A DNA stretch of 64,000 nt, from assembly GCA_013398955.1 (NCBI GenBank), contig VWPU01017432.1, positions 248,001-312,000 of the forward strand, in the 5' to 3' direction. Numbering within the stretch: the first letter of the stretch is position 1; each line of letters starts with the position of its first letter. This document shows, in pieces, positions 1-13,966 of the stretch. The notes under the pieces are model-generated. The model was not told the origin of the DNA. It worked only from the letters and a program-made list of their open reading frames with translations, and ran no database searches. A program made the translations under genes and the position numbers. Source of the DNA: Callaeas wilsoni (Eukaryota > Chordata > Aves > Passeriformes > Callaeidae).

Positions 1-2080
1 GCACTATTTCTTACCCAATCTATACCCTCTGCCTCCGAATTTAACAGTATTTAACGTACCCTTAAGAAACCTATTTAAGGCAATAAAAAAGTTATAATTA
101 ATTTAAATAGGAACAAGACAGAAGATTATTCAATGAAACAGAATGTACTTTACAGGTGTCCAAGTGATACATTCCTTCTCAGCCATTTGAACACTATGGA
201 CACTACCAATTAGAAAAAAAGTCATTAAAATAATGTCTAACTATTTATCATGTATTTAAAGACAGGAAATATGTCAGTAACATGTAAAAATTACGGATAG
301 TAATTTTTTACAGTCTTTGTCCTAGGTACTTACTTTGTAGCATTATTTGATGTTTGAAAGTGAAAGTTTATTCATCTTCTAATGCCAATGAAATAGTTAT
401 TCAAGTTTACATTCAGCAGAATTTATTCCCCTAATAACCCTACCGGAATCAGGTATGGAATGAATTTCACTGATTACTTTTTGTAAAGAATCATTTTAAT
501 TTGCATTTACACAGTGCTTGGTATCAAAGGATCTCAAAGCATATGACTGTTAATTAAATTTCATGACTGGTCCCTGTGGAAGAGATGCCTAGCATTATCA
601 TTTTAACTTTTATTGTATTATTAAGATCTTGGCATTCCTTCCCACCATTGTCTGCCCATGGAAAATGCTGAGCTGAATTTGGTGTGAAGTTTGTTTTTGT
701 CAGTTCCACCTCAGTGATGACAGTCAATAAAGACTGATAAACTGTTTAGGTGTGGTGGCCCATGGAATAGAATGTTCATTTTAGGAGATTTTGGGAGTAT
801 TTTAGGACTCATTATAAACTTCTTGAACATTGAACGACCTAAAATAATTCCAGGAAATACTGAGGCAAAGAATGATTATTGAAAACTTGTTTCTTAGCCC
901 CTTTTTTAAAGATGCAGTACATATTCCCTTCATGGGAGATGCATCGTTCCAAGTTTGTCCTAGAAAATAGGTCTGCACCTTCATTTGAGACATCTAAATG
1001 CAGGCCCTGTAGAGGAAGATAATGCTGCCCTTCTTTCCACTGTTAGTTCTCTTGTAACAGTAAGCTTAATCTGGATTTAGGCATCTAAATTTCAACCACA
1101 TCCAACTTACAGTATTTTGCAGCTGACTTGTTGTAACAAAGCAAATGTAACACATCAAATCTTTCCCTTTTAGAAAATTGTAGGAAAAAAGTGTATGAGG
1201 AGTATAGCTCAACACCACAACAAATTACCTGGGGAGATTGCACAATTTCTGTCTTTGGAAGTTTTCAGGAGCAGATTAGAAATGATACCTGACCTCATGC
1301 TGGAAACTGACCCCCTCCAAGTAAGACAGCGGTCAAGTGACCTCGTGATTTTCTTTACAACTGAGATGATTATGCTTCTGTGAAATCTTGCTATGTGGAT
1401 ATCTGGTAAGGGTACTCTGGCAGAAACGAGCAATGCATTGTCAGTGGTTTTGCTGACTATGATTGCATTATGTCAACCCAGCAAGACATCTATCAACAGC
1501 CAGGTTGATTTTTGTGGATTATTATTGCTCAGATTCATTTGGATTTATCTTGTGTTCAGCTTCTTAATAGTTTTGTCTGCTTCTTCTGGGCTCCACCTTC
1601 TTACTTATCTTCAATAAGAGAGACTAAGTCAGGAAATGCTGATTCAAGAGGGACTCATTGGCATAGTTGTAAATACAAACCAGAAAACTCGGCTCTCCAT
1701 CCTCATGACGGTGTCTGCACTGAACATCAACTTTTCCAAGAAAATACATTTTGGACTGCACAAGCAGAATGGAGCAGAGCACAGTTATTAAATTAAATTT
1801 AATAGGAAATTAAAGCTCTGCTTCTTGGCAGAAGCCTGTGTGAAATCCCAAGGTTTCTGTGCAATGGTCAATGTCCAGTAGTCAGTGCTAGTCACAGCTA
1901 CCACTCACAAGGTATAGGGTAGTTATTTCTGCTAAGCATTTAAGAGGGAGCAGAATCATACAAAATGCTTCTACTTTGGCTGCAGCTGTACAGCAAATGT
2001 CAATAAAGAACTCTTCTGTCTAAATTTTTGCAGTTCACTGCCCACAGAAGGCTCCAGTAGGCTTGCAAGACTTTTTGTAG
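1..2080. other. Unique AT-rich DNA, no gene seen
   Basis: The stretch is AT-rich, with scattered stops in all frames and no frame above about 95 codons. I see no repeat tail, splice-flanked open frame, RNA gene or CpG cluster. Short open frames around 1195-1796 have no recognisable domain and read as chance. Confidence 0.6.
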
Positions 2081-2532
2081 TGTGATGGTGGTGCCATTTT
2101 AGCTTTTATATTTTTCATATATTTGTAATCCTGCAATTTTTTAGTGTATAGCTCTACACTCTATACAAAGTGTTAGCAACTGCTTTTCCCATTTTTGTCA
2201 GACACAACAATTCCTCTCTAGGCCTGGGAATCAAGGACACCTCACTGTTTCAGGCCCCGAGAAATGGAAACAAAAGTGAGTTGAGGGGAGCAAACTGAGA
2301 GAATGGGACTGCACTGCCTGAAGCTGTAATTGGACAATTAACCTCTGATATGCAGATGGACAAAACTCATATCTATCCGAAAAACATGTGACTGTGTCCA
2401 TCCTGGGTGCAGTCTCTGTGAGACTCCTGCACTGCCCAAGGTGTACCCTGTGAAGGCCTTTCAGTAAATACCTGCCCTTTATCCTTTGACTCTGTCTAGC
2501 CTCTGTTCCAGGTCAGCCTCTACAAGGCATCA
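2081..2532 (+). mobile_element. Solo LTR, avian endogenous retrovirus (copy A)
   Basis: This about 450-bp block is clearly homologous, in the same orientation, to 36353-36801. Shared landmarks include GTAATCCTGCAATT, GTCAGACACAACAAT, CTCTAGGCCTGGGAATCAAG, a GTCTAGCCTCTGTT stretch near the 3' end and a terminal GGCATCA. It opens with TGTGATGG and closes in CA, as retroviral LTRs do. A degraded polyadenylation signal (AGTAAA, near 2463) sits upstream of the end. ATGGTGATC follows the last CA and could be the remains of a primer-binding site of the TGGTGAC type. That point is inference. No gag, pol or env sequence lies on either side, so it is a solo LTR or an isolated fragment. I see no clean target-site duplication, and the exact 5' end is uncertain by about 10 bp. 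Confidence 0.72.
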
Positions 2533-3146
2533 ATGGTGATCAATAATTTGTCTGCCATTCATAGTCTACCAACCTGGTCAAAAATTAAGAGAGGACATGG
2601 GTTTTCTGGAGGTGATGCAACTGCTCAGTCACTGGCAGTTCAAAATAATATGAAGATAAATGGAGAGTGTATGTGCATACATATGTATATGCAAACATAG
2701 CAAAAATATCTTTATTATGATCAAAACTATGGGACAGGGTAAATTTGTTTCTATTGCTTTCTTACATTGATTGTTTTACTAAAATTTACTGCCTGGGTAA
2801 CCACAGGTTGATATGAATCTCATCTAACTACAGGCAACTAATTTCAGAGGGCTTTTCTTCTATGAATAATGAGAAGAAACTGGGCACCATAAAACAATGT
2901 GTCATGCATTAAACATCTAAGACAGATGCATGGATACAGGAGACGAATCCTAACCAGAACCTTCTCACTTCAGCTCGGTTGCCATTAATGCCATGACTTT
3001 CTTATGAAATTCTTCTAGAAAGTGAATGTTCCAGATTCCAAAAATTTTGAAATTTAAAAAAGTGGTGTGATGACTTCTGCTGTCTTCTGTATGGCAACTT
3101 GCATGACCTTAGTGGATTCTGTCTTTGTCATAAGACTAATGAAAAT
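2533..3146. other. Unique AT-rich DNA
   Basis: I see no gene or repeat. A small imperfect palindrome of GTATAC/TATGCA motifs lies around 2668-2692. Confidence 0.5.
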
Positions 3147-3229
3147 TGTCCCTGCCCATGGCAGAGGGCTGGAACTAGATGATCATTAAGGTACTTTACA
3201 CCCCAAACCATTCTGTGATTCTATGATCT
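3147..3229 (+). mobile_element. CR1 LINE, extreme 3' end
   Basis: The order is GTCCCTGCCCATGGCAGAGG, then GGAACTAGATGATCATTAAG, then a run ending in CATTCTGTGATTCTATGAT. This is the last about 80 bp of a bird CR1 retrotransposon, including the short tandem octamers of its 3' end. The copy is heavily 5'-truncated, as is usual for CR1, and has no coding content. Confidence 0.85.
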
Positions 3230-4683
3230 TCTTTCTCCAGGGATCTACCATGAATAGTTATTTCTCTTTATTTTTTCTTTTTCTTTTTTTTTTTTTCTTG
3301 CTCTTGCCTTTTTTTAGAATCCTCATTTGAGTGCAGATATCAAGTAAGAAGCAAAAGTTGAACCCTGTTGTCAAAAATCAATAAATATTATAAATAAGAT
3401 ATTAAATATTGATGACTTCAAAATCAATGCAAATATCAAGGAACAATACATTTTGTTGTGCATCAAAAGAAGACATAAAACCAGTAGTTTTGCCCTGGTA
3501 TATGTGCAGATATTGCTAAATTCACTACAACTATGTGCATTTGAAGATAAAAACTGATGAGTTATGCTTTGCTACATATATTGACCACCATAATCATATT
3601 TCTGTGTTGAGGCATCTAATTTGATCTTCCTACTTAAATTTATGAGTTGCTTTACTTATTTTTCTAAATGAAAATTCTAACGAAGAGGTGAAATTAAAAC
3701 CACTGAAAAAGAAATAATGGCCCTTCTCTTTTGTAAAGGCAGCATTAAAGTTGATAAAGTTCCTTGTTATGAATTAGGATTGAGTGAAGTATCATGACTA
3801 GAGAAATGTATTTCCAGGACCTGTTATTAACCATTACTCATGAGCAGAAAGAACAGAGATAGTTTCAGCTGGTTTCAGCCAGTCAAGAAATATTCTTTCT
3901 GTATGTAATAATACTAAGTATTTTGCAATAATTTTTCTTTATATGTCATCTTTACCATATATTAAAACTTATTTTCTTTATTTATTTCTCTATGTCCATA
4001 CTTTCTGGGGCTTTGCTTAGTGGAAAAGACACAGTAATTGTGAATGAAATACAGGTATGGGAAATATGATGCATGGGAAAATATGTTTAGGAAGATAAGC
4101 ATGAACAGAAACACACTAAAAGATGACTTTGGCAAAGCTAAAGCAAAATTTGAGCAAAGCTAAATTCTAACCATTCTGTTTAAAATGTCCTGATTCACCC
4201 AAGATAAGCAGTTGCAGACTTAGGAAAAAGGCTTAAATCCTTTTATATTTAGAACTTCACCCGTATCTCAGAATTAGCCTCCTTGTTTTGGAGAAAGTAC
4301 TTCACATTTGTCAGGAACAACATTTATGCCAGAGAAGTGCCCAAAGGAAGCCCAGAGGACAGCCCAAACCAACCAGTAAATAATATGGATGTGGCACTTT
4401 TGTCTATATTCTGCTTACAGGAGAGTCTGAATATCATCTCCCTCCTCAGAGCCTCTTTCCTCTATCCTGATCATCAGGAAAAGAGTCAGGCACTGTAGGA
4501 GATTAGTTTGGCTGAACAGGGATTCCTGATGGAGGTCAAATTCATGAGGGAAACTCCGACGGAAGCTTTGTCAGGAAAAAAAATGAGGATAGGCTACCAA
4601 GAAAGAATTGTTTGCAGTGATTCTTCAAGTGATGAATACCAAGCCTATACTGTGATCCTTTCACAACAACAAAGGTTGAGAGA
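3230..4683. other. Unique AT-rich DNA with a T-rich tract
   Basis: A pyrimidine tract dominated by T (about 3266-3316) follows the CR1 tail. Beyond it I see only AT-rich unique sequence, with no gene or repeat I can name. Confidence 0.5.
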
Positions 4684-4686
4684 AAA

Positions 4687-4735
4687 TTATTATTATTATT
4701 TTTATTTTTATTTTTATTTTTATTTTTATTTTTAT
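4687..4735 (+). repeat. Microsatellite: (TTA)n then (TTTTTA)n
   Basis: About five TTA units run directly into about six TTTTTA units. On the minus strand this reads as an Asn/Lys repeat inside a 152-codon open frame (4542-5000). That frame is therefore low-complexity artefact rather than a protein. Confidence 0.9.
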
Positions 4736-4819
4736 CATTATTATCTATTGTTTTGCTCTCTGAGTATGTCCAGATTTGGGACCCAACTACATTTTCAGGA
4801 ACCCAGACTACAAGATGTT

Positions 4820-5188
4820 TGAAAGAGGCAGCTGGCTTTTTCCAGCCTGGAAAAGAGACTAGAAATGGAATCTGATTGTTTTCTTCACCTACCTGAAGAG
4901 AATTATAGAAAAGATGGAACCAGATTGTCTTGGTGGTGCACGATGAACAGACAAGAACCAACAACTGCAACTCATAATAAAGGAAATTCCCACTAGGCAT
5001 AAGGGAATAACTTTACAGATTGAATGTGACAGAGGCCACAGAGGCTGTGAAATCTCCATCTTTAGAAAAGTTGCAAAATGATCTGGAAAAGTCACTGAGC
5101 AGCCTAATCAAACTGCATGCCTTGAATAGGAATTTGGATCAGGTAGTCTCCACAGATCCCTCCCAACTTCATATTTTCTCGTTCTATG
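4820..5188 (+). mobile_element. CR1 LINE 3' part, old copy
   Basis: The stretch follows the CR1 3' region in order: a CAGCCTGGAAAAGAGACT block, then GTGAAATCTCCATC with the following Leu-rich former coding end, then ATCCCTCCCAACTTC, and finally an eroded TTCTATG terminus near 5188. Divergence is high and indels are common, so it is one of the older CR1 insertions here. It starts 85 bp after the microsatellite. Confidence 0.75.
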
Positions 5189-6003
5189 CCATCCAGCTTC
5201 AGATCAAGACATTAATTCCTATCCATTTTTCACTCCTGAAAGTGTACAGTTACTGTCTTCCAGTTAGTGTTTGGGTGGTCTAAAAAAAAATTCATCAGTT
5301 TCAAAAGGAGCAAGAACACAAGCCAGGTTGGGAGAGAATAAAAGGAATACTGCAGTGCAAGAAACCTCAGACTTCTCCAGTGGATGGAGACCTTATGTGT
5401 GAAGTTTAAACCATGCATTATATAATTGGGATGACTTTCTGTTAACTTGATGGATTTAAAAATGGGGCATCAGAGAGGACATGACTGGGGTACAGACACA
5501 TTATCAAAGAAGCCCCATGGTTCCAAGTTTTTGCTGGAGGAAACATCAATAGTGACACAAGGACCTGGGACCAACTAGGCAAAAATGGTACCATTTTCAC
5601 TGTATAAATTATGGATACTACAGCTGGGAACAGAACAGGCAGGCAAGTTCTGAGCATATATGAAAATTTTTAAACATCAGTAGGAATGGAGAAACGGTGG
5701 AAAGAGCTAGCAGTATCTGTAAGTGGCCAGGGAAAGAGTCACACTGAGGATAGGCAGCCTGAAAAGTGAAATGTCATTTAGGCTAGCCAAGGAAGGAGAT
5801 TGGAACAAGAATTGGAAAGAAATTTAAATGTCAATCTTCATGGCAAAGGCTCCATTTATCACTCCATGAGAAATGAAGTACAGATCTGGTGAATACACCA
5901 ATCCTCCATCATCAACAGAAGTGCATGAAACACACTTGGAAGCATTTTTCACATCCCTTTCTTAAGGCTTTGATACAGGTTGTGTTTAAATTAAATTATA
6001 TAT
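5189..6003. other. Unique DNA, no gene seen
   Basis: The base composition is moderately AT-rich. Open frames of 60-90 codons on both strands lack any recognisable domain. I cannot name a repeat in it. Confidence 0.5.
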
Positions 6004-6362
6004 GTATTCAGCTCTGGAGCCCTGTAACAGAAGTACATGGACCACGTGGACCAAGTCCAGCCAAAGGCCATAGGGATGATCAGAGGGATGAAGCACTTCT
6101 TGTATGAGGAAAGGCTGAGAGAGTTGGGGTTGTTCAGTTTGGAGAGGAGAAACCTTCAGTGAGACCTTATAGCACCTTCCTAGATCTACAAGGAGCTACA
6201 AGAAACCTGGAGAGGGATTTCTAACTAGGGCATGTAGTGATGGGACAAGTGCTAATGGCTTTTAACTGAAAAAAAATACAATTAGATTAGTTATTAGGAA
6301 GAAATTCTTTACACTGAGGGTGGTGCAAGTTGCCCAAAGAAGCTGTGTATGCCCCATTCCTT
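6004..6362 (+). mobile_element. CR1 LINE fragment, missing both ends
   Basis: It starts at TATTCAGCTCTGGAGCCC and runs through GATGATCAGAGGGATGAAGC, TATGAGGAAAGGCTGAGAGA and GTTGGGGTTGTTCAG to TTAGGAAGAAATTCTTTACA and GATGCCCCATTCC-like sequence. This is the region upstream of the CR1 3' UTR. It breaks off before the usual 3' octamers, so either the tail was deleted or it is too eroded to recognise. Confidence 0.85.
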
Positions 6363-7292
6363 TTAGCATTTTCACATTCTGATTCTCAAGTCACAGATGC
6401 AAAGCAGTTGGCAGGAGAGAGCAGCCTGTGGAAATACTAATGGTGATACCTTGTTTATTAGATGTTGAAATACCTTTTCCATCCTGAGAGGATTTGTATT
6501 TTATATTTGAAGCATATGGAAGTTTATGTCCTCTCATAATTTTTACACTGTACTAGTGCCATTCAGAGACTTTTTTTTTTTTAATTCATCCTACCTTTTA
6601 TTTAAAAAAAAATCTTGTTGAAGTTTTGCTATGGGGAAATTTTTGTGCCTGTTCCCCAGGTTCAGTAGATGCCACAGAAACACTATTGTGTTTTAGAAGT
6701 TCTGCATCTGTCACTTTTCTGTGTGGGTTTTTCTGTGAATATTCTCATGATGCTAGAAAAAAGTGTCAAGGAGGGTAGACTTTTTCTGTGCAGTCACTTT
6801 TTAATCTTGGGCCTTGCACTCCCCAGTTCACAATGCATGGATGTAAAAGGGTAAATTCTTCGCAAACATAAAACTGTCATTAAATGTTCCTTGTTTTGGA
6901 ATATGGAAAGCAGCCACAGGCTACCTTTGTTTTATCAGTGTTTCCTCCTTTTTTAAAGTTGAATTTCAAAAAAAGACCCAAAACAGTGACATTTCTTCTT
7001 TAGTTTGCTTCCTGTCTTCCTCCATCTGAATAAACACGTCAATCAGTCTCAGATCCTCTATCTTTTATAGGCCTGGGAAAAGAACAAATAAAAGAGGTTT
7101 CTCTCCTCTCTCATCAACTTCCTCTGTTTTCTTGAGTCCTAGTCCACAGGGTCTGTTTGGAAAGAAATTAAGAGCCTTGACATCGGCTTTTTAAAGATCT
7201 GAACATTTTTAAACTAAATGTTCCCCAGGCTTCACACAGAAAACGTTTTACCTTAGCAGAAAACTAAGAGATCAGTGCTTGGCATCATAATG
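6363..7292. other. Unique AT-rich DNA
   Basis: Homopolymer T and A runs occur near 6571-6611. I see no gene or recognisable repeat. Confidence 0.5.
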
Positions 7293-7492
7293 ATAGAATC
7301 ATAGAAAGCCTTGGATTGGAAGGAACCTTACAGATCATCCACCTTCTCTGCCATGAGCAGGGGCACCTTCCACTAGACCGGGTTGCTCAGAGCATTGTCC
7401 AACCTGGCGCTGAACAATTGCAGGGATGGGGCAGCCACAACTTCTCTGGGCAACCTGTGCTAGTGTCTCATCACTTTCATAGTGAAGAAATA
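7293..7492 (-). mobile_element. CR1 LINE 3' end, minus strand
   Basis: The plus strand opens with the inverted tail ATAGAATCATAGAAAG, then GGATTGGAAGGAACCTTACA, GATCATCCACCTTC and GGGCAACCTGTGCTAGTG. These are reverse-complement CR1 3' landmarks. About 200 bp are preserved, 5'-truncated near 7490. Confidence 0.88.
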
Positions 7493-10400
7493 ATAGTTTA
7501 TTTTATTAAGTGATACTTAAATTAACTCCAGCAGTGTCAATTTTGTTTTCTCATGAGCCCAAAAGAGAGCTACCAAAAAAAAGGAAAATGAGAGGTAAAT
7601 CAGATAGGTAGACATTTGTTGTCTGGCTTGCTTGGTGATTGATTTCTCTATGCATTTTCCAGGTTCAAATGGAGTATTCTGGTCAATGTCATTCTTTCAT
7701 GCAGCAGCACATTTTATCATGAATTATGTATTTGCACAAAGTACCTATGAGTCATGAATGGTGTGCTTAGAAGTCAGGTGCTTATTTTTCCTATAAACTG
7801 GATAATATGTAAATGAAACAAAGACCGTAAAATTTCATCATCAATCTGTTTGGCTGTAGTTTATGGCTCCTCTACCATTCATGTGTATTTTCTCTTTGCT
7901 GTTTTTTTGCTCATCTTCTTGTGTGCAGATTTTATTATATCAGGTTCCCTTTCCAGGTCCTTATGCAGCACTATTAAACTTTCAGCTCAGAACTGCTTAC
8001 ACAGGCAAAACTTGACTTCACATAGAGATTTCCTTCAGTGAGATGCACTCATAGTACTTCATTTTCCCCTGCAAGAAGTTAGAGGGGGAATGGAAGAGTT
8101 TAATTTCTTTTAACAGAAGTGACTTTAAGACAATATGATTAACAACTGCTTACAAAACACACTTAATACCGTAATAGAATATTTTTACACCAAAAGATAT
8201 CTGTGCCCATTAACAAATATTAGCTGACTTGTTCCCTTTCCACATCCATGTGTTGACTTTGTACTTCTATTAATTTTATTTCCACTGTAAATGTAAAATA
8301 TAGTTTGTGTTATAGAACCTCTAATTAGCACTTTGCGTTGAGACTACAGGCCTTTTTCCTTTTCTTTAATCTTTTTGAGCTTTCACTGTAATTTCAAGTT
8401 AGTGTGTGCCTTGTTTGCTTCTGTCTGTAAAAATCTCTTTGTGTCAAATGATACATATATATTAGAAACTGAAAGAAACAGCTTACAATCTGAAAGAAGA
8501 AAATTTGAAGCCAACATGGGATAAGAGCAGGTTAGGCAAAGAGGGTGTTTTTTTCATTTTGATGCCTATAACCTGAGGAACGGCAAGGAAGTTGCAAATC
8601 CCCAATTTCAAGTCCACACTTGTGTGTTCAGTATGTTCAATTCTGGCAGTGGACTGGAAATAGCAGGTGTTCCAGGATGTTACAGATTTATTTATTCTAA
8701 TAAACCTTTGGCAGAGGGATATAAGACAAATAGAATAAAGGATGGGGTCTTGTTCTAGCATCTGAAGTGCAGAAATCCATGTGTCCCACAATGTTTTGAT
8801 AACTCAGTGGTCTCCATAAGTGGCTGATTCTAGGCTTTAGAAACCCCTTATAGCAATGAATTTCATAAATATATATTTTATGACAAACAAGACCAATCTT
8901 TTTTACCAGCTTTGTACTTCCTTCCCTGTAATACAAACTTCATTGTTGTATAAGACAAGCGAGAAGAAGGAGCTGAAGCTCCTTTGGTATTCTGTGTTTG
9001 GTATTCCATGCAGAAACAAAGAGTTTTGGTAAATAGATGCAGGAATTGCTAACTTCAAAGTGAAAGATTCTTCCAAAATTACTTCCTCTATTACTAAAGT
9101 ATATCCAAAACAAATTTTATTTTGATGAGTTATGTTTACATATTTCTCTTTTCAACTTACTTATCCTGCTGATAGATCTGTATCAAACTATTAAACTAAG
9201 TTTCCCTTTGATTCAGTGGGCACAGGTGGCACCTGAGGACTGCAGATCATCCTGCCAGAGGAGATGTGTACCCTGAAGCTTTTGTGTTGCAGGTGAACAA
9301 TTGCACTTTCCTCTCCTTCCCAGTGAAACAGCACAGCATTTCCTCCCATTGCCCAAAGAACAAACAAATGTTCTTTTGCACATTCTATTCTTTGTACTTG
9401 AATTAAAAATCAGTTGAAGTTGCTTGACTGGGAGCAACTTCAAGACAAGAGCATCTTGCTGGCTATAAAACAGCATGTGGAGCACTGTTTGAAATCTCTC
9501 CACCCCACTGTGAGCTTTTCTGAGAAGCTCCTTTACTCGTTCCCTACGTTAAGATGGCCAATTATTTTTCCAGTAAAGGCTAGTTTTAGTGTTACCTTCT
9601 GTAAAGGGAAGCCACGAGACACCTTTCAATGAGCCATTAAGAAGGTTTTGTGCACCTTTTCATTTCTGTCACTGTCAATAGGAGCTGACTCCAGTAATGG
9701 CCTAGCTTGCTGTCATTCAGACATGACTGGCTGTGTCCCAGGCACTATTTGTGATTACTGAGGTGTCATTCAGTTCCAAGGGAACCTGAGGCTCATCTAT
9801 CACTTTAATATTGCTCTGCTATTATAATTGCACAGATGACCCATCGTGGACTATAACAAAGTCTTCCAAGACAGTTAATGGGAACAATAAGGACTAAAAG
9901 ATATTGGCTGCTGCTCACTCAGTGGAAAAGTTTCACTTTCTTGGTATGCAGGGTAGGACACCGGGTTCTGGCTGCCCCCTATTCCAGATATGAAAGCCTA
10001 GGTATTCAACCAGGATAGACCAATGCACTGGGATTGGGATGGATCTCAGTTCCTGAAATCCAGAACTGGATTCCCACGAGACTTTGCCCATGATACACTT
10101 ACACTTGCTATATCTTTTCCTTTGAAGCTACTTCCTAAGCTTTCTAATCACCATACATTAACATACAAGCATCCATCTTAAGTCCTACCTGCTCCCAGCT
10201 ATGTTTAGAAAACTGTGGGGGCCATTAAACCATTTAAATACACGGTGCAAGTGGTTAATACAGGAATTGTTCGTTGGGTACTGGAGCTTATATGAAGAGT
10301 CACCTGTCTGGTAGTCATAAAAAATAGGGAAATTCGGATACGTTCCTGTGTGAAGAAATTCCTATTGCTTAGTATGTGGCTTCTGCTGACTACCTAGATA

Positions 10401-13400
10401 CTGCAGATTACTTTTCTGAGGTATTCTGTTCATAATAACAGCGACCTTTGGGTTTCCCGTTGAAGCCAAGTACATAAAGTATTTGTGCTATGATATCCAA
10501 CTTAAAGGGTGAGGCTTGCTGTGAAGTCTACTTCTCTTCCCAAATCAATCGAGCCGATACAGCCACAAGAAAATATGATGCATAGAACTGTGGCAGAATC
10601 TGTATTATCTCTGAGATCCTAAACAATTAAATATATCAGTTAGGCTATCGAAGAGCGTATCCCTGAGCCAGTCTATCACTTTTGCTTCCATTAATGTGGT
10701 GACTTTTACTTCAGACTGATGGTCAGGAAGCCTGAAGAGATGATACTGCAATATATGCTTGTCTCTCTCTTCAGTGAGTCTTTCGGGATGGCTGAACCAA
10801 GGCTTGTCACAAGGAAAGTGAAACTTTTCAAAAGTTCTTGTTATTAGAAAATGTGAGGATAAAATTAAACCTGAGACTGAAAAAAAAAAACAAACTGACT
10901 GGAGCTGCAGCAACTTAATTTTTCTCCATATTGCATGTTGAAAAGCACTCAAAGAGCTAATGTACCTTTTTCAAAGCAACTATTATAGGCAAAGTTTTAA
11001 CAGTTTTTCCTTATTCAGTCTGCTAAAACATTCACCTGAAACTCATTCCTTCAGCTTGTTATATCTCCCTGCCTTGAAATTTGTACAGTACATTTTTTTC
11101 CTGCTAATTTTGCATTGTCTCTCTTTACCGCAATGTGAAAGAGACCTACCAGCAGAAACAGTTACCGTAGCTCTTCCCTCCAACTTCAGAACATAATTGT
11201 TATTCTTTTGATTTGCTTGGGTGCTATGGAAACTCTTAATTGACTTTTAATTAATAGCCAAGCTAGATACAGCTGAATGTTGTTTAACTGTCATATATAC
11301 CTTTAGGATTTACAAACCATCACTAACCCACTTCAAACTGTGCTTGAGCATGCTAAAGATTATGCAGAGTTATTCAGAGAAAGGAAAGCTGGGAAGGGCA
11401 AAAGTTGCAGTCATATGCTTCCTGGGAACTTATCAAACAGAAACAAAGTCTATTAAAAAAAGCCAAGGTTATTCCTTTGCCCAGGCTAATCTGTTGTGCT
11501 CTGACAGATCAAAACTTGAAGGTAAAAATACAGTTTTGGAATAGAGAGCTGCCGTGAGCCATGAATTTGCAAAAGTGGAGCTGGCAAAGAGGGGAAGGTG
11601 AGCAGGTTGGGCTTAGCTTTAGATGTGTGTTTTTAGACTACCTTTCTCATCTTCAGTTTCTTCTTTAAAATTGTATTTGTAGCTGTGGAATTTTTGCATA
11701 AAGGACATTGCTTCAAAGCTTTGCATAATTTGCATTCCTCTCCCTCTGATCTTTCTGTTGGCTACTTACAAAGAAAGCCATAATAAATTATCACTGGACT
11801 GACTAACCAGGAAAAGACAAGGATGCCAATGCTCAATTTTGACATTTGCAGTATCTCCTATATTTCATCCGTATATTCAGTGATCTCAAATAATTTCATT
11901 TGCATATAGACCACCTACAAAACTGTACCCACAAAGCAATTATGGAAATACTTATGCATTCAGAAGCTGTCAACCTCTGTTCAGGATACTGGATCCAGAC
12001 TTCCAGGAAAATTCATCTGCATAATGTTCCCTCCTGTCTTTTTATTTCAGAAGCCATCAGACATGGGTAAACAGGTAAAGCAAGGGCTGTCATGTTTTGG
12101 CCACGTGATGAGCACTCAACCTCTTACATGACGGGCTTTAGTAGAGGCACCTGACCAGTTTGACAGAAAGAGCTTAGTCGGCTTGATTTAAAGAGTTTCT
12201 TATGGCTAATGGCAATGGAAATGTTGTGCACCAAGAGCATGAAGTTACACAACCCCATGTTACTCGTTTTGAAGCTGCAAAAATGAAGTACTTCTGAATA
12301 GTGTTTGTCACAGGCAAATGCTCTCTCTTTGTACAGTTACTCAGCCAGAGCAAACTGAATTTGCAAGAGAAATTTATGAGAGCTCTACTCCCATTTAAAG
12401 AATCTCAGCGGATGACTAGAAACTCTTTGCACTTGGGAACCTCTCCCTCTAAGTTGTGTATGATGGCTCAGCAGCATGATGCAGGACCAAGAACTCTAGT
12501 TCACACACTTCCCGTGTCCTCTTCTCTTCAACCATATAGCTTCCCTATCACCTTTAACTCTAGTCCAGTATCTCAAATGCATTTTTGTTCATAGAACTCT
12601 TAGGAACTTAAAAGTGTCTGGGCAGTATTTGTGAAGTCCAATGCAGTATACAAAAAACCAGAAGGTTTGATTATGCCTTGGAAAGTCGTTCTGATGACTG
12701 TAGAATTTTCTTTTTCCCCTTCATGGAAAGGGAAATCTGATGTGTTAACTTTTATGAAATAATCAGTTTTTTTGATGGTACCACTTCAGAAGTGTTTGTT
12801 GTTACCAAAGAATCAGAATAGCTAGTTGATATCTTGTATTTTCTACACTATTTTAAATGCTTTCATTATGTAGGTCGGGTTAATCTGCCAGTGAATGATT
12901 ATTAATATAGCTTCATGTAATCTTTTGGGGTGTGAATTTTAATTTCATGACATGCCAATTTCCTGGAATTACTCTCAATTTAAACTGGTGAAAAAGGAAA
13001 CCAGAATGAGCAAATTTTTTTATGAACCAAAGAGATTTTCTTTGATTTTGATGGGACATGCTTATATATTCATACGCAGAATTGGTTGTGCAGCAATCAT
13101 CTGGCATTTTGCAGCTCTCACACTACTTGAATACAGAAAAAGAGAAGGAAGTTTCTGAAACTCAAATAAGTCTCATTACTAAGTGATGCATGAACACTCT
13201 CGTGTGCACAGCCTGCAGCACCTAGGAGATATGAAAAATTAAGAATGGCATAAAATTAACACAGAGCTTGCTGTTCCTGTATCTCTTAGGATGTAATTTA
13301 ATGATTAATTCTCCTGAGAATAGACTGTGTCAACTGATCAATGCAAATGAAAGCTGTTGAGTGGCTAATACCTGCAGCAATGGTTTGAAAAGTGGATGGA

Positions 13401-13966
13401 GCCTGAAAGTCTTAAGCCTCAGAAGTAAAATTTGTATTACATTAAGAGACACTCTTTCTGCTTCAGTCAAATGAAGTCTAGTGTGCCTGCGGAAAACAAG
13501 AAACACACTCACTGCGAACAGGTACCCTGTGTAACCCAGGTTAAGTCTATAGGGTGTGATGGGACACCAAACCATGTTGAGTATGCCCCTATGCGTTATC
13601 CATTATTTCCTGTGAAAACATCATTTTCTGTACCTGTCCCAGTATATCTTCTCTCTACCTTGTTTCTGAGAGCCTGGAATTGTCAATTTGAACTTAAAGC
13701 AGGATATCATAAGGATCTTGGTATCTAAATATCTTTCACTGACATGTTGAGAGACACACAGCAAGTAACTCAACTTTCCTGTCTAAAAATACCTGTATGT
13801 TGTTTTGTGTTTGTACTGCATAGTGCTGTTTAAAGAATTTCTTTTTCAGTAAACTTTCATATACAATGTCATCATGATGCATATTGATTTGAAATCCTAA
13901 AAAGTTAAGTATAGTGATGGCCCTCATTTAATAAAAAACCTCAAAAAACCAAAGCCCAAAAAAATA
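7493..13966. other. Long unique AT-rich stretch, no gene
   Basis: I find neither a transposon nor a credible coding region in about 6.5 kb. Open frames of up to 115 codons (for example minus 10605-10952) show no domain, signal peptide or splice context that would make them convincing. Octamer-type motifs (ATTTGCAT or one mismatch) occur near 11726-11735 and 11898-11907. The span 10430-10960 keeps several CpGs and may hold conserved non-coding sequence, but this is a guess from texture alone. Confidence 0.5.

Noticed and set aside
4542..5000. 152-codon minus-strand frame
   Set aside because: Its middle is an Asn/Lys run from the microsatellite at 4687-4735 and its N-terminal part is antisense CR1.
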